From positions 124,001-188,000 of the forward strand of contig NZ_AZGA01000002.1 in assembly GCF_001436375.1 (NCBI RefSeq): DNA of 64,000 nucleotides, in the 5' to 3' direction. Shown piece by piece: positions 35,884 through 44,951 of the stretch; within the stretch, counting starts at the first letter, position 1, and each line of letters begins with the position of its first letter. The notes beneath the pieces were generated by a model. That model was not told where the DNA came from. It made no database searches and saw only the letters and a program-made list of their open reading frames with translations. The position numbers were made by a program, and so were the translations under genes. This stretch comes from Agrilactobacillus composti DSM 18527 = JCM 14202. GTDB taxonomy: Bacteria > Bacillota > Bacilli > Lactobacillales > Lactobacillaceae.

Positions 35884-36861
35884 TTAGTAGCTCATAGCTT
35901 CTTTTACTTTAGCTTCAATATCACTGGCATTTGGTAACCAATCATTTTCGGCTTGGCCAAATGGGAATGGTGTATCTGGGGCAGCCACAAAACCAATTGG
36001 GGCTTCCAGAGATAAAATCGCTCTTTGCGAAATTTCAGAAACAACATTATTGCCCACGCCAGCTTGTCGTTGTGCTTCTTGAACAACCACAACCCGACTT
36101 GTTTTCTTCACTGAAGCTAAAATTGTTTCGTAATCAATTGGAGAAATCGTTCGTAAATCAATGACTTCAGCATCAATATTTTCTTTTGCCAAATTGTCAG
36201 CGGCCTTTAAGCTCTCACGAACCATGGCCCCATAGGTGACAATCGTCACGTCTTTACCAACCCGACTGATGCCGCATTGATCTAGAGGCACTTCATAGGC
36301 TTCATCTGGCACTTCTTCTCTAAAGGAACGATACAGTTTCATATGTTCCAAGAACAATACCGGATCGTTGCTCTTGATGGAAGACAATAACAAGCCCTTA
36401 GCGTCATAAGGATTGCTAGGAATGACCACGCGAATACCTGGAAATTGCGCAATTAAGCCTTCAAAGTTATCTGAGTGCATTTCTGGCGTGTGAACCCCGC
36501 CACCAAAAGGTGAACGAATCGTAATCGGCATAGAACGGGTATTGTCCATCCGATAACGCATGCGTGACATTTGGCCGCCAATTGAGTCCATGGTTTCAAA
36601 AATAAAGCCAAAGAATTGAATTTCAGGAACGGGCCGCAACCCTTCTAAAGCCAGGCCAATAGCCAAACCGCCAATACCTGATTCTGCTAAAGGTGTATCA
36701 AATACTTTGTCTTCGCCGTACTTTTCTTGAAGACCTTCAGTGGCCCGGAAAACACCACCATTTTTACCCACATCTTCACCAAAGACAAGTACTTTGTCGT
36801 CTTGTTCAATGGCTTGGCCCAACGCAGCAGTAATTGCCTGAATCATCGTTTTTTTTGCCAT
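35884..36861 (-). CDS. pdhB: Pyruvate dehydrogenase E1 component, beta subunit
   Basis: With PdhA it decarboxylates pyruvate and loads the acetyl group onto lipoyl-E2. The 325-residue sequence is typical: [48 protein letters not shown], and IVTYGAMV with [13 protein letters not shown]. It starts one base after the pdhA stop region, so the two subunits are translated together in equal amounts. Residues for TPP binding around the GED motif are present. Confidence 0.98.
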   Translation of the reverse strand: MAKKTMIQAITAALGQAIEQDDKVLVFGEDVGKNGGVFRATEGLQEKYGEDKVFDTPLAESGIGGLAIGLALEGLRPVPEIQFFGFIFETMDSIGGQMSRMRYRMDNTRSMPITIRSPFGGGVHTPEMHSDNFEGLIAQFPGIRVVIPSNPYDAKGLLLSSIKSNDPVLFLEHMKLYRSFREEVPDEAYEVPLDQCGISRVGKDVTIVTYGAMVRESLKAADNLAKENIDAEVIDLRTISPIDYETILASVKKTSRVVVVQEAQRQAGVGNNVVSEISQRAILSLEAPIGFVAAPDTPFPFGQAENDWLPNASDIEAKVKEAMSY

Positions 36862-36862
36862 A

Positions 36863-37984
<1,122 letters not shown>

Positions 37985-38066
37985 TCAGTTCCCTTCTTTT
38001 TATCTGTAGCAATACCGTCGAGAAAACTGTATTACTATTTATCCCTACAAGTTAAAATTATCATTA

Positions 38067-38085
38067 TGCAAGCGCTTTTGCAAGC
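38067..38085 (-). promoter_or_regulatory. Probable CcpA cre site upstream of pdhA
   Basis: On the minus strand CAAAAGCGCTTGCA matches 12 of 14 positions of the cre consensus TGWAARCGYTWNCW. The surrounding TGCAAGCGCTTTTGCA is nearly palindromic and a second half-site (GCAAGCG) follows. Confidence 0.5.
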
Positions 38086-38223
38086 GATTTAATCTATTTT
38101 TGAATTATTTTTTGTCTTGGTATTCGTGAATTATATAACTAGTTGCTAACCGGATGCTAGCTGTTATAGCGAGTCAATAAATTTTATCTTAAACTGTATC
38201 TATCTGCATATCTATTTTAACGC

Positions 38224-38270
38224 AAAAAAAGAATACCACCAACAGATTCTCTCTGTAACATGGTATTCTT
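38224..38270 (-). terminator. Terminator of the M-box operon
   Basis: AAGAATACCA / TGGTATTCTT plus inner ACAGA/TCTGT and a T7 run in the minus direction. Confidence 0.92.
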
Positions 38271-38287
38271 GAACATTAAATTTACTA

Positions 38288-39190
38288 TTAGGCTGCTGCA
38301 AGCAGCGCGGGCTGATCGGTTGAGGTTAACGCCGGGCCATCGAGGGACGATTCGTAAGTTAAAACGATTGACGTCTGCTGTCGAAAATCAGAGCTGTCAA
38401 CTTGATCGCCATATTGATTGGCTGAACCAGCTGTTAAGTTTTGAATCATAATTTCTGGACTAACTGTTGTTGTTGCTGTAGTTGTCTGTGTGGATTTAGT
38501 TTGTTTAAAGCCCTTGAAGAATTGTTGGACCTTTACCAAAGCACTTGCTGCCAGATTTAAAATAGCTTGCATCTTTTGTACCTTTAGCACAGCAAAACTT
38601 GGTGTTGCAATTAAGTCCTTGCCAGTGGCCATAACCACTGCAAAACCTTCACCTGAAATCACTTGCGTCCCAATAGTTGCCGTAGTGGCATTCAATTGGA
38701 TATCACTATCCTCAAAAAAGCTCACATTTGCTGGCAGATAATCACCAGTTGCTAACAAGATAATATCTCCAGGTACTAATTGTGCCCCGGTAATTCGGCG
38801 GCTTAACCCACTGCGAATAACCAAAAATTCAGTTTGCGTAATGGTTTGAATCTTTTTAACAATTCGATTAAAACGCATCATGTGAACGACTTGAAAACTT
38901 AATAGGCTCACTAATACGCTCAGTACGGTCATGGCGGGCAAAATCACGTGGTCTGCCCATAATAAACTGCTTAATGCCAATAAACCTAAGGCAGTGGCAG
39001 TCTTTAAATCAGCTAAGACTTGTTGCAAAATAGCTTGTGGTTGCAGCGATGTAAATTCATTGCGGCCAAATTTCTCAGCACGTTGTCTAACTTCACTAAC
39101 GGATAAGCCACTTGCCTGTGTCATTTGCACACGTAAAGCTTTAGCTGTGGAAAAATTGTAATTTGTCATCACAAATAAGCTTTTGAACAT
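38288..39190 (-). CDS. Orphan P-type ATPase fragment (M1-M2 and actuator domain only) under Mg riboswitch control
   Basis: The 300-residue protein resembles only the front of a cation P-type ATPase. Residues 28-46 (GLSVSEVRQRAEKFGRNEF) match the cation-ATPase N-terminal domain, about 62-102 give two membrane helices, and about 120-192 match the actuator domain (LVPGDIILLATGDYLPANV, later FAVVMATGKD). The essential TGE motif is replaced by ATTATIGT. The phosphorylation (DKTGT) and nucleotide-binding domains and helices M3-M10 are absent. A Thr/Ser/Gln-rich tail follows (about 228-300). A single long frame with GGAGG eight bases before the ATG at 39190 argues against recent decay. With the M-box upstream, a role in magnesium homeostasis, perhaps as a regulator or partner of a true transporter, is inferred. 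Confidence 0.8.
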   Translation of the reverse strand: MFKSLFVMTNYNFSTAKALRVQMTQASGLSVSEVRQRAEKFGRNEFTSLQPQAILQQVLADLKTATALGLLALSSLLWADHVILPAMTVLSVLVSLLSFQVVHMMRFNRIVKKIQTITQTEFLVIRSGLSRRITGAQLVPGDIILLATGDYLPANVSFFEDSDIQLNATTATIGTQVISGEGFAVVMATGKDLIATPSFAVLKVQKMQAILNLAASALVKVQQFFKGFKQTKSTQTTTATTTVSPEIMIQNLTAGSANQYGDQVDSSDFRQQTSIVLTYESSLDGPALTSTDQPALLAAA

Positions 39191-39214
39191 TGTACTACCC
39201 TCCTCTGTTTGATA

Positions 39215-39361
39215 CAGAAGAAGTTTTTGTTCAACCACATATTTACATTAATATTTACATTTGCAAAGAGGTGGGTAAAACGCCAGACTTCTTCTGCTGA
39301 TCACCTATATCCGTCGCTCCAGGTTTAGAATCGTTTTGCATTTTACACTCACCTCTCTTTG
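39215..39361 (-). promoter_or_regulatory. Leader with two mutually exclusive hairpins
   Basis: Stem A pairs 39361-39350 (CAAAGAGAGGTG, containing the small-ORF ribosome-binding site) with 39273-39264 (CACCTCTTTG) at the end of the small ORF. Stem B pairs 39296-39287 (CAGAAGAAGT, inside the small ORF) with 39224-39215 (ACTTCTTCTG), ten bases before the ATPase-fragment ribosome-binding site. The two cross, so they cannot form together as simple hairpins. Confidence 0.6.
39255..39341 (-). CDS. 28-residue leader ORF between the M-box and the orphan ATPase fragment
   Basis: An ATG at 39341 has AGAGAGGTGAG at a normal distance and opens 28 codons (MQNDSKPGATDIGDQQKKSG, then VLPTSLQM). The peptide is hydrophilic with no membrane segment. 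Its own mRNA can hide the ribosome-binding site (stem A), and its middle codons form half of stem B with the region before the next gene. That layout recalls leader peptides such as mgtL in front of mgtA, which sense conditions through ribosome progress. There is no sequence similarity that I can recognise, and translation is unproven. Confidence 0.5.
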   Translation of the reverse strand: MQNDSKPGATDIGDQQKKSGVLPTSLQM

Positions 39362-39385
39362 TTGTTTAAATTTAATAACTTTTAA

Positions 39386-39420
39386 AAAAGAAAAAGACAC
39401 CACAAACAATTGGGGTGTCC
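39386..39420 (-). terminator. Riboswitch-controlled terminator
   Basis: GGACACC / GGTGTC stem followed by TTTTTCTTTTTT on the minus strand. The competing antiterminator pairs GATTGGG (39436-39430) with CCCAATT (39414-39408), which overlaps the stem. Confidence 0.85.
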
Positions 39421-39433
39421 ACGAGAAATCCCA

Positions 39434-39577
39434 ATCGTTTAGTTTTAGCACTATATGACGTAGAATGATATCAGCTGTATTAGAAAGAGCCTTCATGGGC
39501 AATTCCAGTTGACTCGTTGGCATCTCTCGATGTTTCTGAGCAACAGCGTATTTTCATATAGGAGCCTCACCTAACGG
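39434..39577 (-). promoter_or_regulatory. M-box (ykoK) magnesium riboswitch
   Basis: The minus strand carries the M-box core almost unchanged: GTTAGGTGAGGCTCCTATAT, ATACGCTG, TGCCAACGAGTCAAC, AATACAGCTGAT, then GTGCTAAA and CTAAACG closing stem P1 with CGTTAG. These match the Bacillus mgtE leader I know. M-boxes fold when Mg2+ is plentiful and then end transcription; the terminator and antiterminator lie directly downstream. The controlled genes are the small ORF and the orphan ATPase fragment. Confidence 0.93.
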
Positions 39578-39607
39578 GACATATTTATCTTTTTTAGTTC
39601 ATAATCA

Positions 39608-39636
39608 AGTATACGCGCCTGAGCAGCATATGTAAA
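39608..39636 (-). promoter_or_regulatory. M-box operon promoter P2
   Basis: TTTACA (39631-39636) and TATACT (39608-39613), 17 bases apart on the minus strand, about 25 bases before the riboswitch. Confidence 0.75.
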
Positions 39637-39638
39637 CA

Positions 39639-39667
39639 AATATACGTGTTCTTCTAGTGTTTGTCAA
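39639..39667 (-). promoter_or_regulatory. M-box operon promoter P1
   Basis: Perfect TTGACA (39662-39667) and TATATT (39639-39644), 17 bases apart on the minus strand, directly upstream of P2. Confidence 0.75.
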
Positions 39668-39768
39668 CCATCTGCCAGATTTTTTCATACCTAATGGCGA
39701 TGATGCTTTTAATGAAGCATTTGTTGTGGTAACATTTTATTCGAATTGAAATAACGGAGGGAACTATT

Positions 39769-40332
39769 TTGATATTAATGAAGGATATTGTACGAGATGG
39801 CGATCCAGTATTGCGCCAAGTTGCCAAAAAAGTTGAATTTCCACTAAGCGCTGAAGATCGTCAATTAGCTGCTGATATGATGGCTTACCTAGTCAACAGT
39901 CAAGACCCCAAAATCGCCGAAAAACATCAGCTACGTGCCGGTGTTGGTTTAGCGGCCCCTCAGGTCGGTGTTTCCAAACAAATGGCTGCCGTATTGGTAC
40001 CGACGGATAATCCAGATGATCCCAAACCAGTTTTAAAGACGGTTTTAATTAATCCTTTAATCATTGTCCAATCTGTCAAAGATGCCGCGCTAGCCGAAGG
40101 CGAAGGCTGTCTATCTGTAGACAAGGATATCCGCGGTTACGTGCCCAGACATGACCGCATCACGATTCGTTGTCAAGATATGGCTGGCAATACCATCCGC
40201 TTAAAGCTTAAAGACTATCCCGCAATTGTTTGCCAACACGAAATTGATCATCTCAATGGTATTTTATTTTATGACCACATTAACAAGGAAAATCCATTTA
40301 AACTCAAAGACAATACCGTTGTAATCGAATAG
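39769..40332 (+). CDS. def: Peptide deformylase
   Basis: Def removes the formyl group from new proteins using a bound metal. The 187-residue product has the three motifs in order: [17 protein letters not shown] (metal Cys) and QHEIDHLNG (metal His pair with the catalytic Glu), so it should be active and of the Gram-positive class. The start is TTG at 39769 with GGAGGG seven bases upstream; the ATG three codons later is too far from this site. It stands alone, convergent with the ABC exporter genes, and shares a bidirectional terminator with them. Confidence 0.97.
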   Translation: MILMKDIVRDGDPVLRQVAKKVEFPLSAEDRQLAADMMAYLVNSQDPKIAEKHQLRAGVGLAAPQVGVSKQMAAVLVPTDNPDDPKPVLKTVLINPLIIVQSVKDAALAEGEGCLSVDKDIRGYVPRHDRITIRCQDMAGNTIRLKLKDYPAIVCQHEIDHLNGILFYDHINKENPFKLKDNTVVIE

Positions 40333-40352
40333 TTTTTTAGAAATGACCTGAC

Positions 40353-40398
40353 AAAAAAGGCCCTTAGCGTGATATTACAGCGCTAAGGGCCTTTTTTA
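40353..40398. terminator. Bidirectional terminator
   Basis: AAAAAAGGCCCTTAGCG / CGCTAAGGGCCTTTTTT. It serves def on + and the ABC exporter operon on -. Confidence 0.92.
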
Positions 40399-40401
40399 AT
40401 C

Positions 40402-42171
40402 CTAACTTTCTATAGCGTCGGCATCTTCAAATTGACTATTGTAAAGTTGGGCGTAAAAACCATTTTTTGCCATCAGCTGAACGTGATTGCCCTGCTCAAT
40501 AATTTCGCCGTGTTGCATGACCAAAATCAAATCAGCATTGCGAATTGTTGACAGTCGATGGGCAATCACAAAACTGGTACGACCAGCCATGATTTTATCC
40601 ATAGCCTGTTGTAACATTTGTTCCAGCCGTGTATCAACAGAACTAGTAGCTTCATCTAAAATCATGATGGCTGGATCAGCAATAATTGCTCGGGCAATGG
40701 TCATAAGCTGCTTTTGCCCTTGGGAAACATTATCAGCTTCTGAAGAAATCATGGTCTGATACCCCTTAGGCAAGGTGTGCACGTAATAGTCAATATTAGC
40801 TGTTTTAGCCGCATCGACGACCTCATAATCACTGGCTTTTAATTTTCCAAAACGAATATTATTGGCAATTGTGTCCTTATACAACCAGGTATCTTGTAAG
40901 ACCATCCCAAATTCTGAACGCAATTCTTGCCGGGCAACTTGTTTGGTGTCAACACCATCTAGTAAAATTTCGCCGGCATTGATCTCATAAAAACGCAACA
41001 ATAAATTTATCAAAGTAGTCTTACCAGCCCCGGTGGGCCCTACGATGGCTACAGTACTGCCGGGCGTAGCCGTAAAGGTTAAATTTTTGATCAAAGGTTT
41101 GTCAGCTTGATAGCTAAAAGAAACGTTTTTAAATTCAATTTTACCTCGGACTGGTTTTGGCAAATGCTGTTGAATACCAGTTTGAGTTTCATTAGGTTCA
41201 TTTAAAACTTCCATGACCCGCTTGGTGGCCGCTTGACCTGCTTGTAAGATACTTGAAATCTGGGTTAAGGAAGCTAATGGCTGGTTGACCTGCCAGATAT
41301 ACTGAATAAAGGCTTGGAGGTTCCCAATTGGAATGACGCCACGTAATACGAAAATGCCCCCGATCGTCGCCATGACGGCATAGGTTATATAGGCAATTGC
41401 CGAAACCAATGGCATCAAAATACCAGAAATAAAGGCTGCTTTAAACCCATACTGCGTCAAGTTTTGATTGACCTCATGAAAGGCTGCCATGGTTTTTTGC
41501 TCATGGCCATAGGCTTGCACTTCAGTAAACCCAGTAAAATTTTCTTGAACTGTGGCGTTTAATTGTCCTAATGTATTTTGTTGCCCATCAAAATATGGTT
41601 GGGATTTTTTGAGGATCACTTTAGACACCAATAAGGTGGCCGGAATCATCCAAAGGGCAATCAAGGCCATCAGCCAATTAATGGTAAACATCATGATCAC
41701 CGCCACAGTAATCCCAGAAACTGAATTGACAGCTTGAATCAGTCCTTGTTGTAAGGCATTCGTAATGGCATCCACATCATTTGTGAATCGGGATAATAAA
41801 TTTCCCAGTTGATGTTTATCAAAATAATTTACTGGCAGCATATTTATTTTTTTATCCAAGGCATGCCGCATACCCGCCATGGAGCGCTGAACAGTCAGGG
41901 TCATGAGGTATTGCGAGAAAAACAACGACACTTGGTAACCTAAGGCAAAAATTAAAATAACACCAATCACTTGTAAAACGTAGTTAAAGTTCACGGCCCG
42001 ATGCTGGGTCAACGCCCGGGTAATTTCGGTGACAATCAAACCCATGGTCACTGGCCACAAAGCATTAAAAATAACCGAAAGTACCGTACTCAATAGGGAT
42101 AAAAATAAATTACGGCGATTGGGTTTTAAAAATGGGTGTAGTTGTCTTAAGGAACGTAACATTTCGTTCAT
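40402..42171 (-). CDS. Heterodimeric ABC exporter, subunit with canonical Walker B (LmrD/BmrD type)
   Basis: This 589-residue half-transporter has six membrane helices (about 20-310) and a C-terminal nucleotide-binding domain with Walker A GPTGAGKTT, signature VSQGQKQ, Walker B MILDEATSSVD (with the catalytic Glu) and H-loop AHRLST. Its signature is slightly altered (VSQGQ). It starts inside the last bases of its partner gene (four-base overlap) after AGGAGG, so the two are made together and should form a dimer. Such pairs export drugs, lipids or peptides; the substrate is unknown. Confidence 0.92.
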   Translation of the reverse strand: MNEMLRSLRQLHPFLKPNRRNLFLSLLSTVLSVIFNALWPVTMGLIVTEITRALTQHRAVNFNYVLQVIGVILIFALGYQVSLFFSQYLMTLTVQRSMAGMRHALDKKINMLPVNYFDKHQLGNLLSRFTNDVDAITNALQQGLIQAVNSVSGITVAVIMMFTINWLMALIALWMIPATLLVSKVILKKSQPYFDGQQNTLGQLNATVQENFTGFTEVQAYGHEQKTMAAFHEVNQNLTQYGFKAAFISGILMPLVSAIAYITYAVMATIGGIFVLRGVIPIGNLQAFIQYIWQVNQPLASLTQISSILQAGQAATKRVMEVLNEPNETQTGIQQHLPKPVRGKIEFKNVSFSYQADKPLIKNLTFTATPGSTVAIVGPTGAGKTTLINLLLRFYEINAGEILLDGVDTKQVARQELRSEFGMVLQDTWLYKDTIANNIRFGKLKASDYEVVDAAKTANIDYYVHTLPKGYQTMISSEADNVSQGQKQLMTIARAIIADPAIMILDEATSSVDTRLEQMLQQAMDKIMAGRTSFVIAHRLSTIRNADLILVMQHGEIIEQGNHVQLMAKNGFYAQLYNSQFEDADAIES

Positions 42172-43892
42172 GCTAATTCCTCCTTTGACAATTGTGAATA
42201 GGCAATATCTTGATAGACCTTATTTTGCGCCAACAAGGTTTCGTGGGTGCCTTGGCCCACAACAGTACCTTGATCTAAAACCACAATTGAATCGGCCCCT
42301 TTAATGGTCCCAATTCGCTGGGCCACAATAATAATCGTGCTGCCTTGTAAACGTTCAGATATCTTAGTTCGCAGAGCCAAGTCAGTTTTATAATCTAGCG
42401 CTGAAAAACTATCATCAAAAATGTAGATGGCCGGTCGACGAACGATGGCTCGGGCGATGGAAAGCCGCTGCTTTTGTCCCCCTGATAAATTATTGCCCCC
42501 TTCTGTTAAAAGCGTGTCTAGTTGTTGCGGCATCTCTGCCACAAACTGCTTGGCCTGAGCAATATCTAAGGCGTCCCATAATTGGGCATCACTAGCATCT
42601 GGCGCACCGTACTGTAAATTCTCCCGAATCGTCCCATTGAAAAGCATGGCTTTTTGAGAAATGAAGCCAATCTGCGTCCGTAAATCAGCCAAATCAAATT
42701 GCTGAATGGGCACGTCGTCGATCCACACCTGGCCACTGGTAGCATCATAAAATCTAGGGATCAATTGAATCAAAGTCGACTTGCCACTGCCGGTACTGCC
42801 GATAAAGGCGTTGGTTTTACCTGGGGCAATGGTCAGATTAATATCCCGAATAACTGGTTCTTCTGCATCCCCATAAGAAAATGTCACCTGGTCAAAAACT
42901 ACTTTACCACTGACCTTTTGTACCACAGGTTTAGCAGCAAGTTCGATTTCACTTTTAGTATCTAACACTTCTTGAATCCGTCGTGCCGAAACTGCGGCTC
43001 TAGGATAGAGCATGAAGACGCTGGAAAACATCATGAAAGAAAAAAGCACGTGAAAAATATATTCCACAAAAGCAATTAAACTACCAATAGCCAAACTACC
43101 GCCATTAATAGCGACGGCCCCTTGCCACAAAATAAGCGCAAATACAATATTGAAGATAAAAGAAAATGCCGGTTGGGCCACGGCCATTAAAGTATATAAA
43201 TTGGTAGAACTCTTCATATAAGCCTGATTGACCTTTGAAAAACGGGCTTGTTGAAACTTTTCCCGAACAAAAGCTCGAATCACCCGAATACCAGACAAAT
43301 TCTCCCGCATATTTTGATTGATTTTGTCCAGATTAGCCTGTTGTTTTTCTGACATTGGTTCGGAGTAATGGGCAATCACCATGATACCTAAGAACAAAAT
43401 CGGAATGGCCATAAATACAAAAATAGACAAAAACGCGTTGGTGCGGACAATCATAATCGCTGAGATCACAAACATGATCGGTGTCATAAAACCTGTTCTG
43501 AAAACCATCTGTAAAAAAGTCATCACTTGAAAAGCATCATTGGTGGTCCGCGTAATTAATGACGCACCCCCAATTTGTTTATACTCTTTTTGGGAGAACT
43601 TCAAAGCTGCGTTAAATAGGTCATTGCGAATATCCCGTACAATGAAGTTCGTCAGCCGTGCGCCAGTGAAGGCCAAGCCGATTAACCCCACCATCCCAAT
43701 TAGGATGATCAAAAACATTAACCCACCAAAATGGTAAACAGCATTAAAGCTATTTTTGTTGATTCCCTTATCAATCATTAATCCCAAAATTGTTGGTAGG
43801 CCCAATTCAATTAGTGCAAAACCCAATACGCAGATAAAATTCAATAAAATTAAACCCTTGTACTTTAACGCATATTTTAGCATTAACTGCAT
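42168..43892 (-). CDS. Heterodimeric ABC exporter, subunit with degenerate ATP site (LmrC/BmrC type)
   Basis: The 574-residue partner has the same layout, with membrane domain (about 15-305), Walker A GSTGSGKST and intact signature LSGGQKQR. Its Walker B reads YIFDDSFSALD, so Asp replaces the catalytic Glu, and the H-loop reads AQRIGT with Gln in place of His. One of the two composite ATP sites is thus non-hydrolytic, as in LmrCD and BmrCD. GGAG lies eight bases before the ATG. Upstream in the same operon is a small membrane-anchored protein of unknown function. Confidence 0.92.
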   Translation of the reverse strand: MQLMLKYALKYKGLILLNFICVLGFALIELGLPTILGLMIDKGINKNSFNAVYHFGGLMFLIILIGMVGLIGLAFTGARLTNFIVRDIRNDLFNAALKFSQKEYKQIGGASLITRTTNDAFQVMTFLQMVFRTGFMTPIMFVISAIMIVRTNAFLSIFVFMAIPILFLGIMVIAHYSEPMSEKQQANLDKINQNMRENLSGIRVIRAFVREKFQQARFSKVNQAYMKSSTNLYTLMAVAQPAFSFIFNIVFALILWQGAVAINGGSLAIGSLIAFVEYIFHVLFSFMMFSSVFMLYPRAAVSARRIQEVLDTKSEIELAAKPVVQKVSGKVVFDQVTFSYGDAEEPVIRDINLTIAPGKTNAFIGSTGSGKSTLIQLIPRFYDATSGQVWIDDVPIQQFDLADLRTQIGFISQKAMLFNGTIRENLQYGAPDASDAQLWDALDIAQAKQFVAEMPQQLDTLLTEGGNNLSGGQKQRLSIARAIVRRPAIYIFDDSFSALDYKTDLALRTKISERLQGSTIIIVAQRIGTIKGADSIVVLDQGTVVGQGTHETLLAQNKVYQDIAYSQLSKEELA

Positions 43893-43918
43893 TCAATCCA
43901 CTCCATCTATCATATTCA

Positions 43919-44446
43919 TTAATCCGTCCCATGCGTCTGCAGTTTTTCCAAATCTGCTTTGCGCATATCTTTCACATATTCAATCGTTGGTTTGTTAGTC
44001 ATAAAGGCCACGTCCACATGAAAAAAACCGTCTAGTACCCAATAATCGCTAATAATAAAGGGTGTATACTTAGGCATTGCCGAAATAATGCCATTGTCAG
44101 CTGCTTGTTCATTGAGTTCTGCTTCAAACTTTTGAAAAAAAGCTGCATTAAAAAAAGCCACATCATGTTCGGCCGGATCTTTAATTTGCATTTTATATTC
44201 AAAGACCATGATGCCACGACCCCAGATTTTTTGAACTGGATCAGAGGTCAGGTCAGCTTTAAAATTGAAAATTTGTTGATACGTAGTCGCCTGGGCTTCT
44301 AAGGTAGCGACAAACATTTTGTCAGTTATTTTTTGACTATGTCTTAAGAGAATCTTCAGTGCTGAGTTGCGACGCACTCGTTTCACAATGTAATATATAA
44401 ACACAATGAGCACAACGCTCAATAATGCAATTAGAAATGTAGTCAT
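43919..44446 (-). CDS. Unknown membrane-anchored protein in the ABC exporter operon
   Basis: I do not recognise this 175-residue protein. It has an N-terminal membrane helix (about 3-22: TTFLIALLSVVLIVFIYYIV) followed by a basic stretch (KRVRRN) and a soluble domain of about 140 residues with mixed helices and strands (FNFKADLTSD, FEYKMQIKD, YWVLDGFFHVDVAF). The soluble part is probably cytoplasmic by the positive-inside rule. AAGGAG lies eight bases before the ATG at 44446; the frame's earlier GTG overlaps that site. It ends 26 bases before the ABC genes, so it may assist or regulate the exporter, which is inference. Confidence 0.75.
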   Translation of the reverse strand: MTTFLIALLSVVLIVFIYYIVKRVRRNSALKILLRHSQKITDKMFVATLEAQATTYQQIFNFKADLTSDPVQKIWGRGIMVFEYKMQIKDPAEHDVAFFNAAFFQKFEAELNEQAADNGIISAMPKYTPFIISDYWVLDGFFHVDVAFMTNKPTIEYVKDMRKADLEKLQTHGTD

Positions 44447-44580
44447 TTGACGCACTCCTTAATGGATATCTAAAAAAACATTCCATCACACATGATAGCA
44501 GAATAACCACTGTCTTGCATACATTAAAAATGTACTTTAATTTATAAATATGATATATTAAGCATAATTGTTGTTTATTC

Positions 44581-44665
44581 AACAGCGGGATCGGCAGGAA
44601 TAGCTGTTAATCGCATGCCTAGGCGTAGCGTTAGCCTTAACTCACCTAGCGTTTTAATGGGTATT
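44581..44665. other. GC-rich structured stretch upstream of rpoY
   Basis: In an AT-rich gap this stretch is clearly richer in G and C and full of short complementary elements: AACAGC (44581-44586) with GCTGTT (44603-44608), the palindrome GCCTAGGC, and repeated TAGCG. It has no ORF and no clear promoter. It may be a leader for rpoY-rnjA or a small RNA. Confidence 0.3.
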
Positions 44666-44729
44666 CTCAAATTAAAAACTAATTTTTCTGACATAATTTA
44701 TTGTCACATTACAAAAGGAGTATTGATAC

Positions 44730-44951
44730 ATGATTTTTAAAGTTTTATATCAAGCAGACAAACATTTAGCACCAAGACGGGAAACGACACAATCCATTTA
44801 TATTGAAGCAGATAACATCGTGGATGCCCGGGCTTTAGTTGAAAAAAATACGGATTATAACATCGAATTCATTCAAGAATTATCCGGCAAATTCTTAGAA
44901 TATGAACAAAATGAACCCGATTATAAACTCACGGAGTTCACTAATAAATGA
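44730..44951 (+). CDS. rpoY: RNA polymerase epsilon subunit
   Basis: RpoY (formerly YkzG) is a small extra subunit of RNA polymerase in Bacillota. The 73-residue product matches the family ([41 protein letters not shown]). AAAGGAG precedes the ATG. Its stop overlaps the rnjA start in ATGA, so the two are translationally coupled; this rpoY-rnjA pair is conserved in Bacillota and links transcription with RNA decay. Confidence 0.95.
   Translation: MIFKVLYQADKHLAPRRETTQSIYIEADNIVDARALVEKNTDYNIEFIQELSGKFLEYEQNEPDYKLTEFTNK

Larger units (their letters stand above)
39191..39768. other. 578-base region between the orphan ATPase fragment and def
   Basis: This stretch is fully regulatory: leader ORF and switching hairpins (39215-39361), terminator (39386-39420), M-box (39434-39577) and two promoters (39608-39667) on -. 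The last 100 bases (39668-39768) must hold the def promoter on +, which I could not pick out with confidence. Confidence 0.7.

Noticed and set aside
39305-39523. 72-codon minus-strand ORF
   Set aside because: It runs across the M-box aptamer, terminator and leader; no ribosome-binding site and fully explained by the riboswitch sequence.
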